Below, one piece after another: positions 1 to 8,800 of a stretch of 14,088 nucleotides of DNA. Origin of the DNA: an uncultured Lachnobacterium sp. GTDB lineage: Bacteria; Bacillota; Clostridia; Lachnospirales; Lachnospiraceae. The first letter of the stretch is position 1, and every line of letters starts with the position of its first letter. The translations under genes and the position numbers were made by a program. The DNA lies in NCBI GenBank assembly GCA_900548765.1, contig URLU01000038.1:1-14088 (forward strand), in the 5' to 3' direction. The notes beneath the pieces are model-generated. The model saw only the letters and a program-made list of their open reading frames with translations, searched no databases and was not told where the DNA came from.

Positions 1-285
1 ACAATCTACGAACTGTAAGTCATATCCGTTTGCCTCGCTAAATACTGTCTGGCAAGAGTTTGTAGATGCTGTACGCCAGTCAGACTCATGTCCAACCTGT
101 GCAAAACCAATCTTGATTAAGTCTCCAGATGCTGTATCTCCTGCTCCATCATCTGTTGCTGTATCACTTGTTGCTGCATCGCTTGTTGATGCATCAGATG
201 TTCCTGTGTCAGATGATCCACATCCTGCTAACATTGTTGCTCCAAGAGCTGCACACATTAAAATACTTACTACCTTCTTTTTCAT
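1..285 (-). CDS. Sugar ABC transporter substrate-binding lipoprotein, YtfQ-like (N-terminal part, cut by window edge)
   Basis: Only the first 95 codons are in the window; the rest lies to the left. The start codon at 283-285 has a strong ribosome binding site (GGAGGG, 293-298) seven bases upstream. Residues 1-21 form a lipoprotein signal peptide with a Lys-rich start, a hydrophobic core and the lipobox LAGC, so Cys22 should be lipidated and anchor the protein outside the membrane. Residues 23-55 are a flexible Ser/Thr/Asp-rich linker containing a short repeat. The mature domain opens with IGFAQVGHESDWRTAS (from residue 59), which closely resembles the start of the galactofuranose/galactose-binding protein YtfQ and other periplasmic-binding type 1 proteins. 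The family captures a monosaccharide for an ABC importer. The sugar cannot be told from this fragment. The adjacent two-component system probably controls it. Confidence 0.88.
   Translation of the reverse strand, partial: MKKKVVSILMCAALGATMLAGCGSSDTGTSDASTSDAATSDTATDDGAGDTASGDLIKIGFAQVGHESDWRTASTNSCQTVFSEANGYDLQFVDC
157..201 (-). repeat. Three imperfect 15-bp tandem repeats encoding a TSDxx linker
   Basis: Three consecutive 15-base units encode TSDAS, TSDAA and TSDTA (residues 29-43) in the linker between the lipidated cysteine and the binding domain. A fourth partial unit follows. Codon use differs between units (TCT, AGC, AGT for Ser), so the copies have diverged. The stretch is a plausible spot for length variation between strains. 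It acts as a spacer and no binding role is implied. Confidence 0.6.
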
Positions 286-315
286 TTAAAAACCCTCCAT
301 AAAATTTTTATTATT

Positions 316-349
316 TAACAAGTTCCTCTCTTGTTATGAGTACATTATA
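316..349 (-). promoter_or_regulatory. Probable promoter -10 and leader hairpin of the sugar-binding lipoprotein gene
   Basis: Read on the minus strand, 349-344 is a perfect TATAAT box. No recognisable -35 hexamer lies 16-18 bases upstream (the 17-bp position reads TATTTT), as expected of a promoter that needs an activator. The predicted start is near 337. The transcript would begin with an inverted repeat, TAACAAG (336-330) and CTTGTTA (322-316), separated by a 7-base loop. The neighbouring AraC-type response regulator is the obvious candidate activator, but that is inference. Confidence 0.5.
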
Positions 350-468
350 GTTCTCAGCATAATAAAAAAATACGGAGGGTTATTGGAAATATGTTTAATT
401 TTTTATCATATTTTTTAATTTTTAGGACATATTTGCCATAAGTATTTTCGAAAAGTTTAATATTTTAT

Positions 469-1926
469 TTATAAAGTTTGTTTTTTTACGGCGGGTATCT
501 TTACCCTTATTGTAGTGCCTACATTGTATGTACTCTCTATGTTGAGTCCGTACTCTTTGCCATAGTTGAGCTCAAGTCTCTGGTTTACATTAAAGAGTCC
601 AAATCCACCGCCGCTTCTGTCATCGCTGATCAGACCTGATATGACATTTCTTAAGTGCTCTGCCTCTTCCTCTCTCATTCCGATTCCATTGTCGGATACG
701 ATAAATTCAATATTGTCCCCAGCCATTCTTCCGTCAATCTGTATATGTCCCATACCACGCTTATTCTTGATGCCGTGATATAAGGCATTTTCCACAATCG
801 GTTGAAGTGTAAGCTTCAAAATACTGTGGTCAAGTATCTTATCTTCAAAATCTATATCATAGGACAAGATATCCCTGTATCTGAATTTCTGAATGGACAG
901 ATAGCTCTCAATGTGCTCCCGCTCCTCAGCTATAGTGATATAGTCCCTGCCCTTGCTTAAGGTGGTTCTGAAAAAGCTGGATAAGGACGAAACCATCTTT
1001 ACGACCTCTTCATCCTCCCCCGACTCTGCAAGCCAGATGATATTGTCCAGAGTATTATATAGAAAGTGGGGATTAATCTGCTCCTGCAAAAGTCTAAGCT
1101 CTGCTGCACGCAGGTTGATTTCCTCCACCCTTATGTCATCAACAAGCTGACCGATTTTTTTAATCATCTGATTGACACTTGTGTTAAGTTTTTGTATCTC
1201 GACTATGGAATTATCTCCCTTGGTACGGATTTCAAAGTCTCCTTCTCCCGCTGTGGCAGCCACGTCACACAGTTCCGATATAGGCTCTGCAATATTTTTT
1301 GTAATCCTTCTGGCAAAAAATACAACGCTTATAAGAATCAGTCCAAGCAGCAGGCTCATTATAAGAATCGCGCGCTGCACTTCCCTGTGCACGCCCTGAC
1401 GCAAGCCTTCGAGATTCTGGCTCTGCTCATAGATGTATTCCTGAATCTGCTCCTGAATCAGCTCGGTCAAAACTCTTACATCCAAATCAAGCCTGTCCAT
1501 ATTAGTCTCATACATGCCGGGAACCAGAGCATCCTTCTCTATTTCCACCACATGGGTCTCAAGAGTATCCAGACAGGCAAGTATTCTGTCAAGCTTGGTC
1601 TTTGTAGAATTATTTTCAGCCTCATCATACAGGTTCTGAAAGACCTCTCTCGCCTCATCTATCATCCTCTGTGGCTCCTCGGTATCTACCAGTTCCTCTG
1701 CTCTGGCTGAATTTACGACTATGATGTACATCACATAGTCCACATCCTCTTTGAAATTGATATTGTAGGTATTCGCCCTGGTAATCTGCTCTACGATATT
1801 GTCATACTTGGATGACAGCGTATAGGTGAGCACCAGAAGGTATACCAGTAACGAAGTCAATGGAATAACACATAAAACAATCAGGATATTTAGTCTGTTG
1901 CTGAGTGACACTCCCCTTTTTTTCAT
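469..1926 (-). CDS. Sensor histidine kinase, YesM/LytS-type (His_kinase PF06580 family)
   Basis: A 485-residue membrane sensor kinase that would autophosphorylate on a histidine and pass the phosphate to the response regulator encoded just upstream. Transmembrane segments lie near residues 12-35 and 186-205, enclosing an extracellular sensing region of about 150 residues. A HAMP linker follows (about 206-260). The kinase core has the QINPHFLYNTLDNI motif with the phospho-acceptor His287, the N box around Asn380 (VENALYHG), the G1 box DNGIGM (412-417) and the G2 box GGGFGLFN (439-446). All key residues are present. The start codon at 1926 has AGAGGA (1934-1939) at seven bases and lies 14 bases after the regulator's stop, so the two genes form one operon. 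The family commonly controls carbohydrate uptake and degradation genes, which fits the sugar-binding gene downstream. The ligand is unknown. Confidence 0.93.
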   Translation of the reverse strand: MKKRGVSLSNRLNILIVLCVIPLTSLLVYLLVLTYTLSSKYDNIVEQITRANTYNINFKEDVDYVMYIIVVNSARAEELVDTEEPQRMIDEAREVFQNLYDEAENNSTKTKLDRILACLDTLETHVVEIEKDALVPGMYETNMDRLDLDVRVLTELIQEQIQEYIYEQSQNLEGLRQGVHREVQRAILIMSLLLGLILISVVFFARRITKNIAEPISELCDVAATAGEGDFEIRTKGDNSIVEIQKLNTSVNQMIKKIGQLVDDIRVEEINLRAAELRLLQEQINPHFLYNTLDNIIWLAESGEDEEVVKMVSSLSSFFRTTLSKGRDYITIAEEREHIESYLSIQKFRYRDILSYDIDFEDKILDHSILKLTLQPIVENALYHGIKNKRGMGHIQIDGRMAGDNIEFIVSDNGIGMREEEAEHLRNVISGLISDDRSGGGFGLFNVNQRLELNYGKEYGLNIESTYNVGTTIRVKIPAVKKQTL

Positions 1927-1940
1927 AGCTTTTTCCTCTG

Positions 1941-3542
1941 CTAATTAGCTGCTCTGTACTCTCTAGGTGTCATGTTCTGGTTCTTTTTGAATAGAGAACT
2001 AAAATAATGTGAGTCATGATAGCCCACCTCAAAAGCAATGTCACTGGTTCTCATATTCGTGGTTCTAAGTAGGATTTTTGCCTGCTCCATCCTGACATCT
2101 GTCAGATACTCCACAAATGTCTTGTTCATATTCTGGGCAAACATCGTGCTGAAATGGTTAGGACTGACTCCCACATATTTTGCCACCATATTGAGGGATA
2201 TATCCTCGTTTGAGTAATTCTCCCCTATGTATGTACAAGCCTTTTTTATTAAATCATCTTTTTTGTCTGACACAGCCTCATCCCTGTACTCCATAGCCCT
2301 CTTTATGCAGGATATAATGTACTTTTTGGTAGGTTCTGTGCCATTATATATCTGTGACAAATTCTCTGTTTTTCCAAAATCAGCCACCAGTTCTTCCTTG
2401 GAATAGCCCATCTCCTGCAGGGTTCCCATGATAATTATGGACATATCCATGATCACATACTGCCTGAAGAGTGTGGACTGCATGTTCTTTGTGCCTATTT
2501 TTTCAAAATAATTGTCTACAAACTGCTGAACCCCGCTCTTTAAGCCTGTCTCTATAAATTTTGACAGCCTGCCTGAATCTGCCTGGGATAAATTCATTGT
2601 CATAAAGTCAACAGACGCCTCTGATTCGCCCAGGTCTTCCTTCTGGCAGTGCACAGTCTGATTTCTCTCCCTCAGATACCTATGGGCAAAATGCTCATTT
2701 GCCTCTTTAAAACACTTCTTTATGTCACCGATTCTCCCAACCGGATTACCTATAACAGCATAATATTCCAGTTTTTCTCCCTGCAGCTCACCCTTGAGTT
2801 TTTTCTCACAGAGCTCTAGAGTTTCATCAATTGAGCAGTCATCTGTCTCTTTTATAATGGCTGCATATTCCTCTTTGTTTTTCTCTACCACAAATATTTG
2901 TGGAAACTCACGCGATATCTCCTGTATGGTTTTCTCAACGCTCTTACGGATATCAGTCTCATTCTCCACATCAGTGTCAAAGAAAAACTGCAGCAGGGCT
3001 ATGTTGTAGCTTGGAGCCACAAACTCTATTCCAAATTTTTCTCCCTCTTCATATATCTGTGATATAGAGAGTTCTCCACCGGTGAGCTTTCTGAAAAATC
3101 CCAGCCTTTTTGCCCTGGTCTTCTCCCACTCTTCACTGCTGTCTGATGGCAGACTTTTTTTCCTCTCTTCCAGTATTGATGCTTCTACCTCGTGCAATAC
3201 CTCAATCAGCTGCGCACTTGTTATAGGCTTAAGCAGGTACTCTGCCACGCCTATACTTATCGCTTCCTTGGCATAAGCAAATTCATCATACCCGGTCAAA
3301 AATATAATTTTTATATCCGGCATATCTTTCTTCACCAGCCGGCTCAGTTCTATTCCATCCATGAAGGGCATTTTAATATCTGTAATTAAAATGTCCGGCT
3401 TACTCTTTTGTATAAGCGGATATGCAAGCTCACCATCGCTTGCATCCCCCACAAATTCAAAGCCTTCCCTTTCCCATGGAATATTTTTCTTTATGCCCTC
3501 ACGCATTACTATCTCATCTTCAACTAAAAAAACCTTAATCAT
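1941..3542 (-). CDS. Response regulator, receiver plus AraC-type DNA-binding domain (YesN-like)
   Basis: A 533-residue cytoplasmic transcription regulator paired with the YesM-like kinase. The N-terminal receiver domain (about 1-120) has the acidic pair Glu8-Asp9, phospho-acceptor Asp55 (in ITDIKMP), Thr83 and Lys105. The central 300 residues are a poorly conserved linker region typical of this family. The C-terminal 100 residues form two AraC-type helix-turn-helix motifs (SLNMVAKYVGVSPNHFSTMF, then SDIAFEVGYHDSHYFSSLFK). I chose the ATG at 3542 because the protein then starts with the canonical MIKVFLVEDE and has GAAGG (3547-3551) upstream. An in-frame TTG at 3572 would add ten residues, but it sits in the loop of the ilvA terminator. 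The target is probably the adjacent sugar transporter. Confidence 0.93.
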   Translation of the reverse strand: MIKVFLVEDEIVMREGIKKNIPWEREGFEFVGDASDGELAYPLIQKSKPDILITDIKMPFMDGIELSRLVKKDMPDIKIIFLTGYDEFAYAKEAISIGVAEYLLKPITSAQLIEVLHEVEASILEERKKSLPSDSSEEWEKTRAKRLGFFRKLTGGELSISQIYEEGEKFGIEFVAPSYNIALLQFFFDTDVENETDIRKSVEKTIQEISREFPQIFVVEKNKEEYAAIIKETDDCSIDETLELCEKKLKGELQGEKLEYYAVIGNPVGRIGDIKKCFKEANEHFAHRYLRERNQTVHCQKEDLGESEASVDFMTMNLSQADSGRLSKFIETGLKSGVQQFVDNYFEKIGTKNMQSTLFRQYVIMDMSIIIMGTLQEMGYSKEELVADFGKTENLSQIYNGTEPTKKYIISCIKRAMEYRDEAVSDKKDDLIKKACTYIGENYSNEDISLNMVAKYVGVSPNHFSTMFAQNMNKTFVEYLTDVRMEQAKILLRTTNMRTSDIAFEVGYHDSHYFSSLFKKNQNMTPREYRAAN

Positions 3543-3553
3543 AATACCTTCCC

Positions 3554-3581
3554 AAAAAACACCAGACCGCAAGGTCTGGTG
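3554..3581 (-). terminator. Rho-independent terminator after ilvA, abutting the response regulator's ribosome binding site
   Basis: A perfect 9-bp GC-rich stem (CACCAGACC at 3581-3573 pairing with GGTCTGGTG at 3568-3560) closes a 4-base loop and is followed by six U residues (3559-3554). It begins 21 bases past the ilvA stop codon. The next bases, 3553-3547, are already the GGGAAGG ribosome binding site of the response regulator gene, so no promoter fits between them. Confidence 0.9.
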
Positions 3582-3602
3582 CTTGTAAATTCCTATCTAA
3601 TC

Positions 3603-4814
3603 TTAAATCATTGTTCTGACTGTCTTTGGTTTGTACCCTGCCTTTTCCAAAGCGTCCATTATCTGCTTTTTGTGCTCAGTTCCAAAACATTCAAGTGTGA
3701 TGCGGAGCTCAACTGCTGCGCTTCGGTTAGTGCTGACAAACTGGTTGTGCTCAAGCTTTATAACATTTCCCTGCTGCTTTGCAAGAGTAGCGGAAACCTT
3801 TGCAAGCTCTCCCGGCTTATCAGGAAGCAGAACTGAAACAGTAAAGATTCTGTCTCTGAAAATAAGTCCCTGCTGGACAACAGATGACATTGTGATAACA
3901 TCCATGTTGCCACCACTTAAAATTGAAACTACACGCTTGTCCTTCACATTCAGGTGCTTTAAAGCTGCAACTGTGAGAAGTCCTGAGTTCTCAACAACCA
4001 TCTTATGATTTTCCACCATATCCAGGAAGGCTCCAATCAGCTCATCATCCTCAACTGTGATAATCTCATCCAGATTCTGCTGGATATATGGGAATATATT
4101 GCTCCCCGGTGTCTTTACCGCTGTTCCGTCAGCAATTGTGTTTACAGTCTTAAGTGTTGTTACCTTACCCTTCTTAAAGCTCTCCTGCATACAGTTAGCC
4201 CCAGCTGGTTCTACTCCGATGACCTTAATCTTAGGATTAAGGAGCTTTGCAAGTGTAGACACACCTGTTGCAAGCCCTCCACCTCCGATCGGCACAAGTA
4301 TATACTCTACCAGAGGAAGCTCCTTGAATATCTCCATTGCGATAGTTCCCTGTCCTGTTGCAACTGCCAAATCATCAAATGGATGGATAAAAGTATATCC
4401 ATTCTGCTCCGCCAGTTCATAAGCCTTGGCGCAGGCCTCATCATATACGTCTCCGTAAAGCACTACCTCAGCTCCGTAGTTCTTGGTACGATTAACCTTG
4501 ATAAGTGGTGTTGTGGTAGGCATAACAATTACAGCCTTACAGCCATAGCACTTTGCTGCATAGGCAACACCCTGCGCATGGTTTCCTGCTGATGCTGTAA
4601 TAAGTCCCTTGTTTCTCTCCTCATCGGATAAGGTGCTTATTTTGTAATATGCACCCCTTACCTTATAGGCACCTGTAAATTGCATATTTTCAGGCTTTAA
4701 ATATACTTTATTGCCTGTCTGTTCACTAAAATAATCACTATAAACCAGCTTAGTCTCAAGAGTTACCTCTTTTACTTTCTCACTAGCCTCTTCAAATTTG
4801 TCAAGTGTTAACAT
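3603..4814 (-). CDS. ilvA: Threonine ammonia-lyase (threonine dehydratase) with C-terminal ACT domain
   Basis: A 403-residue PLP enzyme that deaminates L-threonine to 2-oxobutanoate and ammonia, giving the isoleucine precursor or feeding propionate-forming catabolism. The PLP lysine is probably Lys51 in KPENMQFTGAYKVRGA. SAGNHAQG (75-82) contacts the substrate and cofactor, and the glycine-rich loop IGGGGLATG (176-184) holds the PLP phosphate. A single ACT regulatory domain spans about 324-403. This length and single ACT domain match the 400-residue TdcB/IlvA type of Firmicutes rather than the 510-residue E. coli IlvA with two ACT-like domains, so either a biosynthetic or a catabolic role is possible. 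No other branched-chain amino acid gene is nearby. The start has a purine-rich ribosome binding site (GGAAGG). The gene follows ftsY by 73 bases and ends with its own terminator. Confidence 0.93.
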   Translation of the reverse strand: MLTLDKFEEASEKVKEVTLETKLVYSDYFSEQTGNKVYLKPENMQFTGAYKVRGAYYKISTLSDEERNKGLITASAGNHAQGVAYAAKCYGCKAVIVMPTTTPLIKVNRTKNYGAEVVLYGDVYDEACAKAYELAEQNGYTFIHPFDDLAVATGQGTIAMEIFKELPLVEYILVPIGGGGLATGVSTLAKLLNPKIKVIGVEPAGANCMQESFKKGKVTTLKTVNTIADGTAVKTPGSNIFPYIQQNLDEIITVEDDELIGAFLDMVENHKMVVENSGLLTVAALKHLNVKDKRVVSILSGGNMDVITMSSVVQQGLIFRDRIFTVSVLLPDKPGELAKVSATLAKQQGNVIKLEHNQFVSTNRSAAVELRITLECFGTEHKKQIMDALEKAGYKPKTVRTMI

Positions 4815-4855
4815 AATCTATTTCCTTCCCTGCTGGTAAAATATTAATTGTTCAT

Positions 4856-4884
4856 ATTTTATTACAAGAGACAAATATCTGCAA
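4856..4884 (-). promoter_or_regulatory. ilvA: Possible ilvA promoter
   Basis: On the minus strand, TTGCAG (4884-4879) and TAAAAT (4861-4856) are separated by exactly 17 bases, ahead of ilvA. The -10 matches five of six consensus bases, while the -35 matches only three. The site starts just past the ftsY stop, and no terminator is visible in this gap, so ilvA may also be read through from the rnc-smc-ftsY transcript. Confidence 0.35.
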
Positions 4885-4887
4885 TAC

Positions 4888-5859
4888 CTACTCTTGTGTA
4901 TTAAACAATGCATTTACAAATTCATCTGGGTTAAATTTCTGTAAATCGTCTATAGTCTCGCCAACTCCGATGTATTTTACCGGAACCGAAAGCTCAGACT
5001 GGATAGCAACTGCTATTCCTCCCTTGGCTGTTCCGTCCATCTTGGTAAGAACAATTCCTGAGATTTTTGCCACATCTGAAAATTCCTTTGCCTGTACCAG
5101 AGCATTCTGTCCTGTGGTTGCATCCAACACCACAAGTGTTTCCTTATATGCATCCGGATATTCATTTTCAAGAATCTTGTTGATTTTGCCAAGCTCATTC
5201 ATGAGATTTTTCTTGTTGTGGAGACGTCCTGCTGTGTCCACCAAAAGCACATCGGCATTTCTAGCCTTTGCAGCAGCTGTGGCATCATAAACAACAGAGC
5301 CCGGGTCTGCACCCTCTGCTCCACCAATCATATCAACTCCTGAGCGGTCTGCCCACTCCTTAAGCTGGTCTCCTGCTGCTGCCCTGAAGGTATCTGCTCC
5401 TGCTATCACAACCTTCTTACCCTGACTCTTGAGCTTGCCTGCAAGTTTTCCTACTGTGGTTGTCTTTCCAACTCCATTTACGCCGATTACAAGCACCACT
5501 GATTTCTCATTTTCAAATCTGTAGGCTGCATCCTCAACCTTCATCTGCTCCCTGATACTGTCAATCAGAAGCTGCTTGCAGTCCATCGGCTGCTTGATAT
5601 GCTGCTCCTTTACCTTTGCTCGTAAATCATCAAGAATAGCCTCTGTAGCCCTGACGCCCAGGTCGCCCATTATAAGAGTCTCCTCCAGCTCCTCATAGAA
5701 ATCCTCATCTATGCTTGAGAAGCCTGAAAAAATAGAGTCAATACCTGATACAATATTATCTCTTGTCTTTGTAAGTCCAGATACTAGCCTCTTAAAAAAG
5801 CCTACCTTTTCCGGTTTCTCCTCTGCATTTTCCTGCTCTGCCTTAAATTCTTCTGACAT
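4888..5859 (-). CDS. ftsY: Signal recognition particle receptor FtsY (SRP GTPase)
   Basis: A 323-residue GTPase that docks ribosome-SRP complexes at the inner face of the membrane for co-translational insertion of membrane proteins. An acidic N-terminal tail (1-18) and an amphipathic segment (KVGFFKRLVSGLTKTRDNIV, 18-37) lead into the N domain. The G domain has the P-loop GVNGVGKTT (126-134), DTFRAA (156-161), DTAGR (208-212) and TKMD (272-275), and ends with the FtsY-specific YIGVGETIDDLQKF. I chose the ATG at 5859 because the AGGAAGG site (5868-5874) is eight bases away. The upstream in-frame ATG at 5865 is only two bases from it, too close for efficient initiation. The gene follows smc by 30 bases with no terminator, as expected in the rnc-smc-ftsY operon. 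It lacks the long acidic A domain of E. coli FtsY. Confidence 0.96.
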   Translation of the reverse strand: MSEEFKAEQENAEEKPEKVGFFKRLVSGLTKTRDNIVSGIDSIFSGFSSIDEDFYEELEETLIMGDLGVRATEAILDDLRAKVKEQHIKQPMDCKQLLIDSIREQMKVEDAAYRFENEKSVVLVIGVNGVGKTTTVGKLAGKLKSQGKKVVIAGADTFRAAAGDQLKEWADRSGVDMIGGAEGADPGSVVYDATAAAKARNADVLLVDTAGRLHNKKNLMNELGKINKILENEYPDAYKETLVVLDATTGQNALVQAKEFSDVAKISGIVLTKMDGTAKGGIAVAIQSELSVPVKYIGVGETIDDLQKFNPDEFVNALFNTQE

Positions 5860-5889
5860 ATACATATCCTTCCTGCTTTTAGCATCAAT

Positions 5890-8800
5890 TTATTCTGTCA
5901 AATCATTCTCAATCAGGTTTACAGATACAAGAGTAGATACACCCTTCTCCTGCATTGTTATACCATAAAGTCTGTCTGCCGCTGTCATAGTGCCTCGTCT
6001 GTGGGTAATTACGATAAACTGGGTATTTTCTGTAAGCTTATTTAAGTAGCTTGCGAATCTTGTGACATTGGAATCATCAAGAGCCGCCTCAATCTCGTCC
6101 AGCAGACAGAATGGCGATGGCTTTAAGGACTGGATTGCAAAAAGCAGCGCAATCGCTGTAAGTGCCTTTTCTCCACCAGAAAGCTGCATCATGTTCTGTA
6201 ATTTTTTTCCAGGTGGCTGGGCGATAATCCTGATTCCACATTCCAGAATATCCTCGTCCTCAACCAGCTCAAGTGTGCCATGTCCGCCTCCAAAGAGCAG
6301 CTTAAAGGTCTTGTCAAACTCTCTCTGAATCTCAGCAAACTTCTCTGTAAACTGCCTGCGCATGCCAGCGTCAAGCTCCTCGATTATACCCATAAGAGTC
6401 TGCTCTGCCTCAATTAAATCGTCATGCTGTCCCTTAAGAAACTGGTATCTCTCAGATACCTCCTTGTACTCTTCGATGGCATTTACATTTACATCTCCAA
6501 GCTTTCTGATGTCATCCTTTATCTGGATTATAAGCTTCTTTAAGGCACTCAGATCATTATAGGCATCATTCCTTAACTCATGGGCTGCATGTGGTGTAAG
6601 CTCATATTCTTCCCACATATAGTTTGTCTGGTATTCCTCAGCCTCCTTGAGCTTTTCTCTCTGGCTGTTAAGTCTGAAGATTTCCTTATCCAAATCGTTG
6701 AGCTTTTTGGAGATTTCTTCCTGCTTCTGGAAAAAGCCTCTGTAATCCTCATTCATCTTGTCCTTCTGGGCAAGACTTTCCTTTAACTCATCATCAAGCT
6801 TTGTATTTGTAGACTGGGATGCAATAATTGTCTTCTCAATCTCCTCTATATCCTTCTGCTTCTTTTCCATGTCTTCCCTGGCATGGGAAGCATTTTCCAC
6901 AAGTGCCACTCGTTCTGTATCAAATTTCTCGATTTCAGCCTTTAATCTGTTGATATTTTCAACAACAAATTCTACAGTCTTTGTAACTCCAGCCAGCTCC
7001 AGATTGATTTTGGATACAGCATCCATGGCTTCCTGCTCCTTAGAAGCATTCTCTTCCAGCGTCTTCTGGAAGACCTTTGCCTCCGCCTCAATCTCTGTCT
7101 CTCGATTTTTAGTGAACTCGATTTCATCCAAAATCTTCTGCTTATTGGTATTAATTTCAAGAATCTGGCTCTCGATTTCCTCACCTTCGCCCTTTAATCC
7201 CTTAAATACATTCTCGCTCTCGGTTCTCTGCTGGGCAGCCCTGTCCACATTGAGTCTTGCTGTATTCTGGGCTATGTATTTTTCCTGTAAATCAGCCTTG
7301 ACAGCCACAAGCTCCTCGTCGTTTAATGCCATGGCTGTGGCTATATCATCCTTACGCTGCTTCAATTCTTCCAGCTTGTCCGATACCGCCTTCACCCTCT
7401 TTTCAAGTTCTTCAATTTCACGATTTCTCGCCAGTAGATTTGAAGAATTCTTAAAGGCTCCACCAGTCATTGAACCACCCGGAGCCAGATACTCTCCTGA
7501 TAAGGTGACAATGTGAAGCGAATAATGATTTCTCTTTGCAAGCGCGACAGCATTGTCGATACTATCCACTACAAGGACTCGTCCCAAGAGATAGGCTGCG
7601 ATTTCATCATATTTAGGGTCACATTTTACCAGCCTGTTAGCAAGGTTTATCACACCCTTTTCGCTTAAAGCAGCCTCGTTTTTAGGATTGCTTCTTGCAC
7701 TGACACTGGTCAGTGGCAGGAATGTAGCTCGTCCAAAATGATTTTCCTTAAGGTAGGCAATCATCTTCTTTGCTGTCTCTTCATCCTCTGTGACGATGTT
7801 CTGTATATTTCCTGCCAGAGCTGTCTCTATAGCTGTCTCATACTTCTTCTCCACCTGTAAGAGGTCTGACACAACTCCACATATTCCCTTCTGGGAATTC
7901 TTATGCTCCATGACTCTTCTTATACTGTTGCCATAGCCGTCATATCTCTCTGCTATATTCTTGAGAGACTCAAGTCTGGACTCCTGCTTGTGGTACTCAG
8001 TCTGAGCCTCATCTATAAGTCTTGCATTCTCTCTGGTCTTGAACTTCCAGTCCTTATCCAGCTTGTCCAGTTCTGCTTCCTTCTGCTTCAGTCCACTTAT
8101 CTCTGCGTCAACTGCCATCAAGCTCTTCTGGGCTTCCTCGAGAGCATTGTTTAAACCTGCTTCTCTGGTCTTTCTGTCCAAAAGTCTCTTGTTTAACTCT
8201 GACTTGCGGATATTAATCTGCTCCAGCATAGTATCATATTTCTGCTGTCTGGACTGGATAGAAGCCTTGTTCTGGAGCAGCTTAATGAGCTCGTTCTGCC
8301 CATTTTCTATTCCGGTGCTGCATTTAGAAATTTCTCCCTGAATCTGCTCAAGCTTCTCCTGGGCTGTCTTTCTGTGCTCGTCAATCTCAAGCACCTGGGC
8401 ATCATATTCCTTTTTCTGGGTCTCATACTGCTCCATAGAAGCATTGCGTTCTGCCTTTTCACTGTCAATAGAATTCAGACGGCTCTGTAAGTGCTCATCT
8501 GTCATCTCGGCAGTATGAATCTGCTCCTTTAAAACCTGTATCTGGCTCTCAAGCTTCTGTCTGGTAGATGAAGTATTGGAGATATTCTCCCTGATGGAAT
8601 TAATCTTTTCATCCATCTCCCTCATATTCTCGCCCAGAGTCTCATATTCATTCTTTATATGCTCATAAGAAGCATTTGCCTCCTTGAGCTCCTCATCTGC
8701 AACTGCATATTTCTGCTCTACATCCTTCTGGGACTCTCTTATCCGCTCAGTCTCAAGCAAAAACATATTTACATCATAGGATTTCAGCTCTTCTTTTTTC

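Noticed and set aside
445..454. Palindrome TTTTCGAAAA after the sensor kinase gene, considered as a terminator
   Set aside because: It is ten bases of mostly A/T with no loop or U-run, so it would not form a stable terminator. No clear terminator is visible for the kinase operon.
1066..1710. 214-codon plus-strand reading frame opposite the sensor kinase
   Set aside because: It is fully overlapped by a well-supported kinase gene, and I recognise no protein family in it.
3543..3572. Longer response regulator starting at TTG 3572
   Set aside because: The extra ten codons run through the ilvA terminator loop and stem, and the receiver domain begins canonically at the ATG at 3542, which has its own ribosome binding site.
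4005..4592. 195-codon plus-strand reading frame opposite ilvA
   Set aside because: It is a Cys/Leu/Ile-rich shadow of a conserved enzyme gene, with no motif.
4864..4897. Inverted repeat ACAAGAG/CTCTTGT at the end of ftsY, considered as a terminator
   Set aside because: The stem is only 7 bp with a 20-base loop and is followed by AATAAAATA rather than a U-run.
6758..7516. 252-codon plus-strand reading frame opposite smc
   Set aside because: It is antisense to a conserved coiled-coil region and its Ser/Phe/Leu-rich composition is the mirror of Glu/Lys/Gln codons. It has no domain motif or ribosome binding site.
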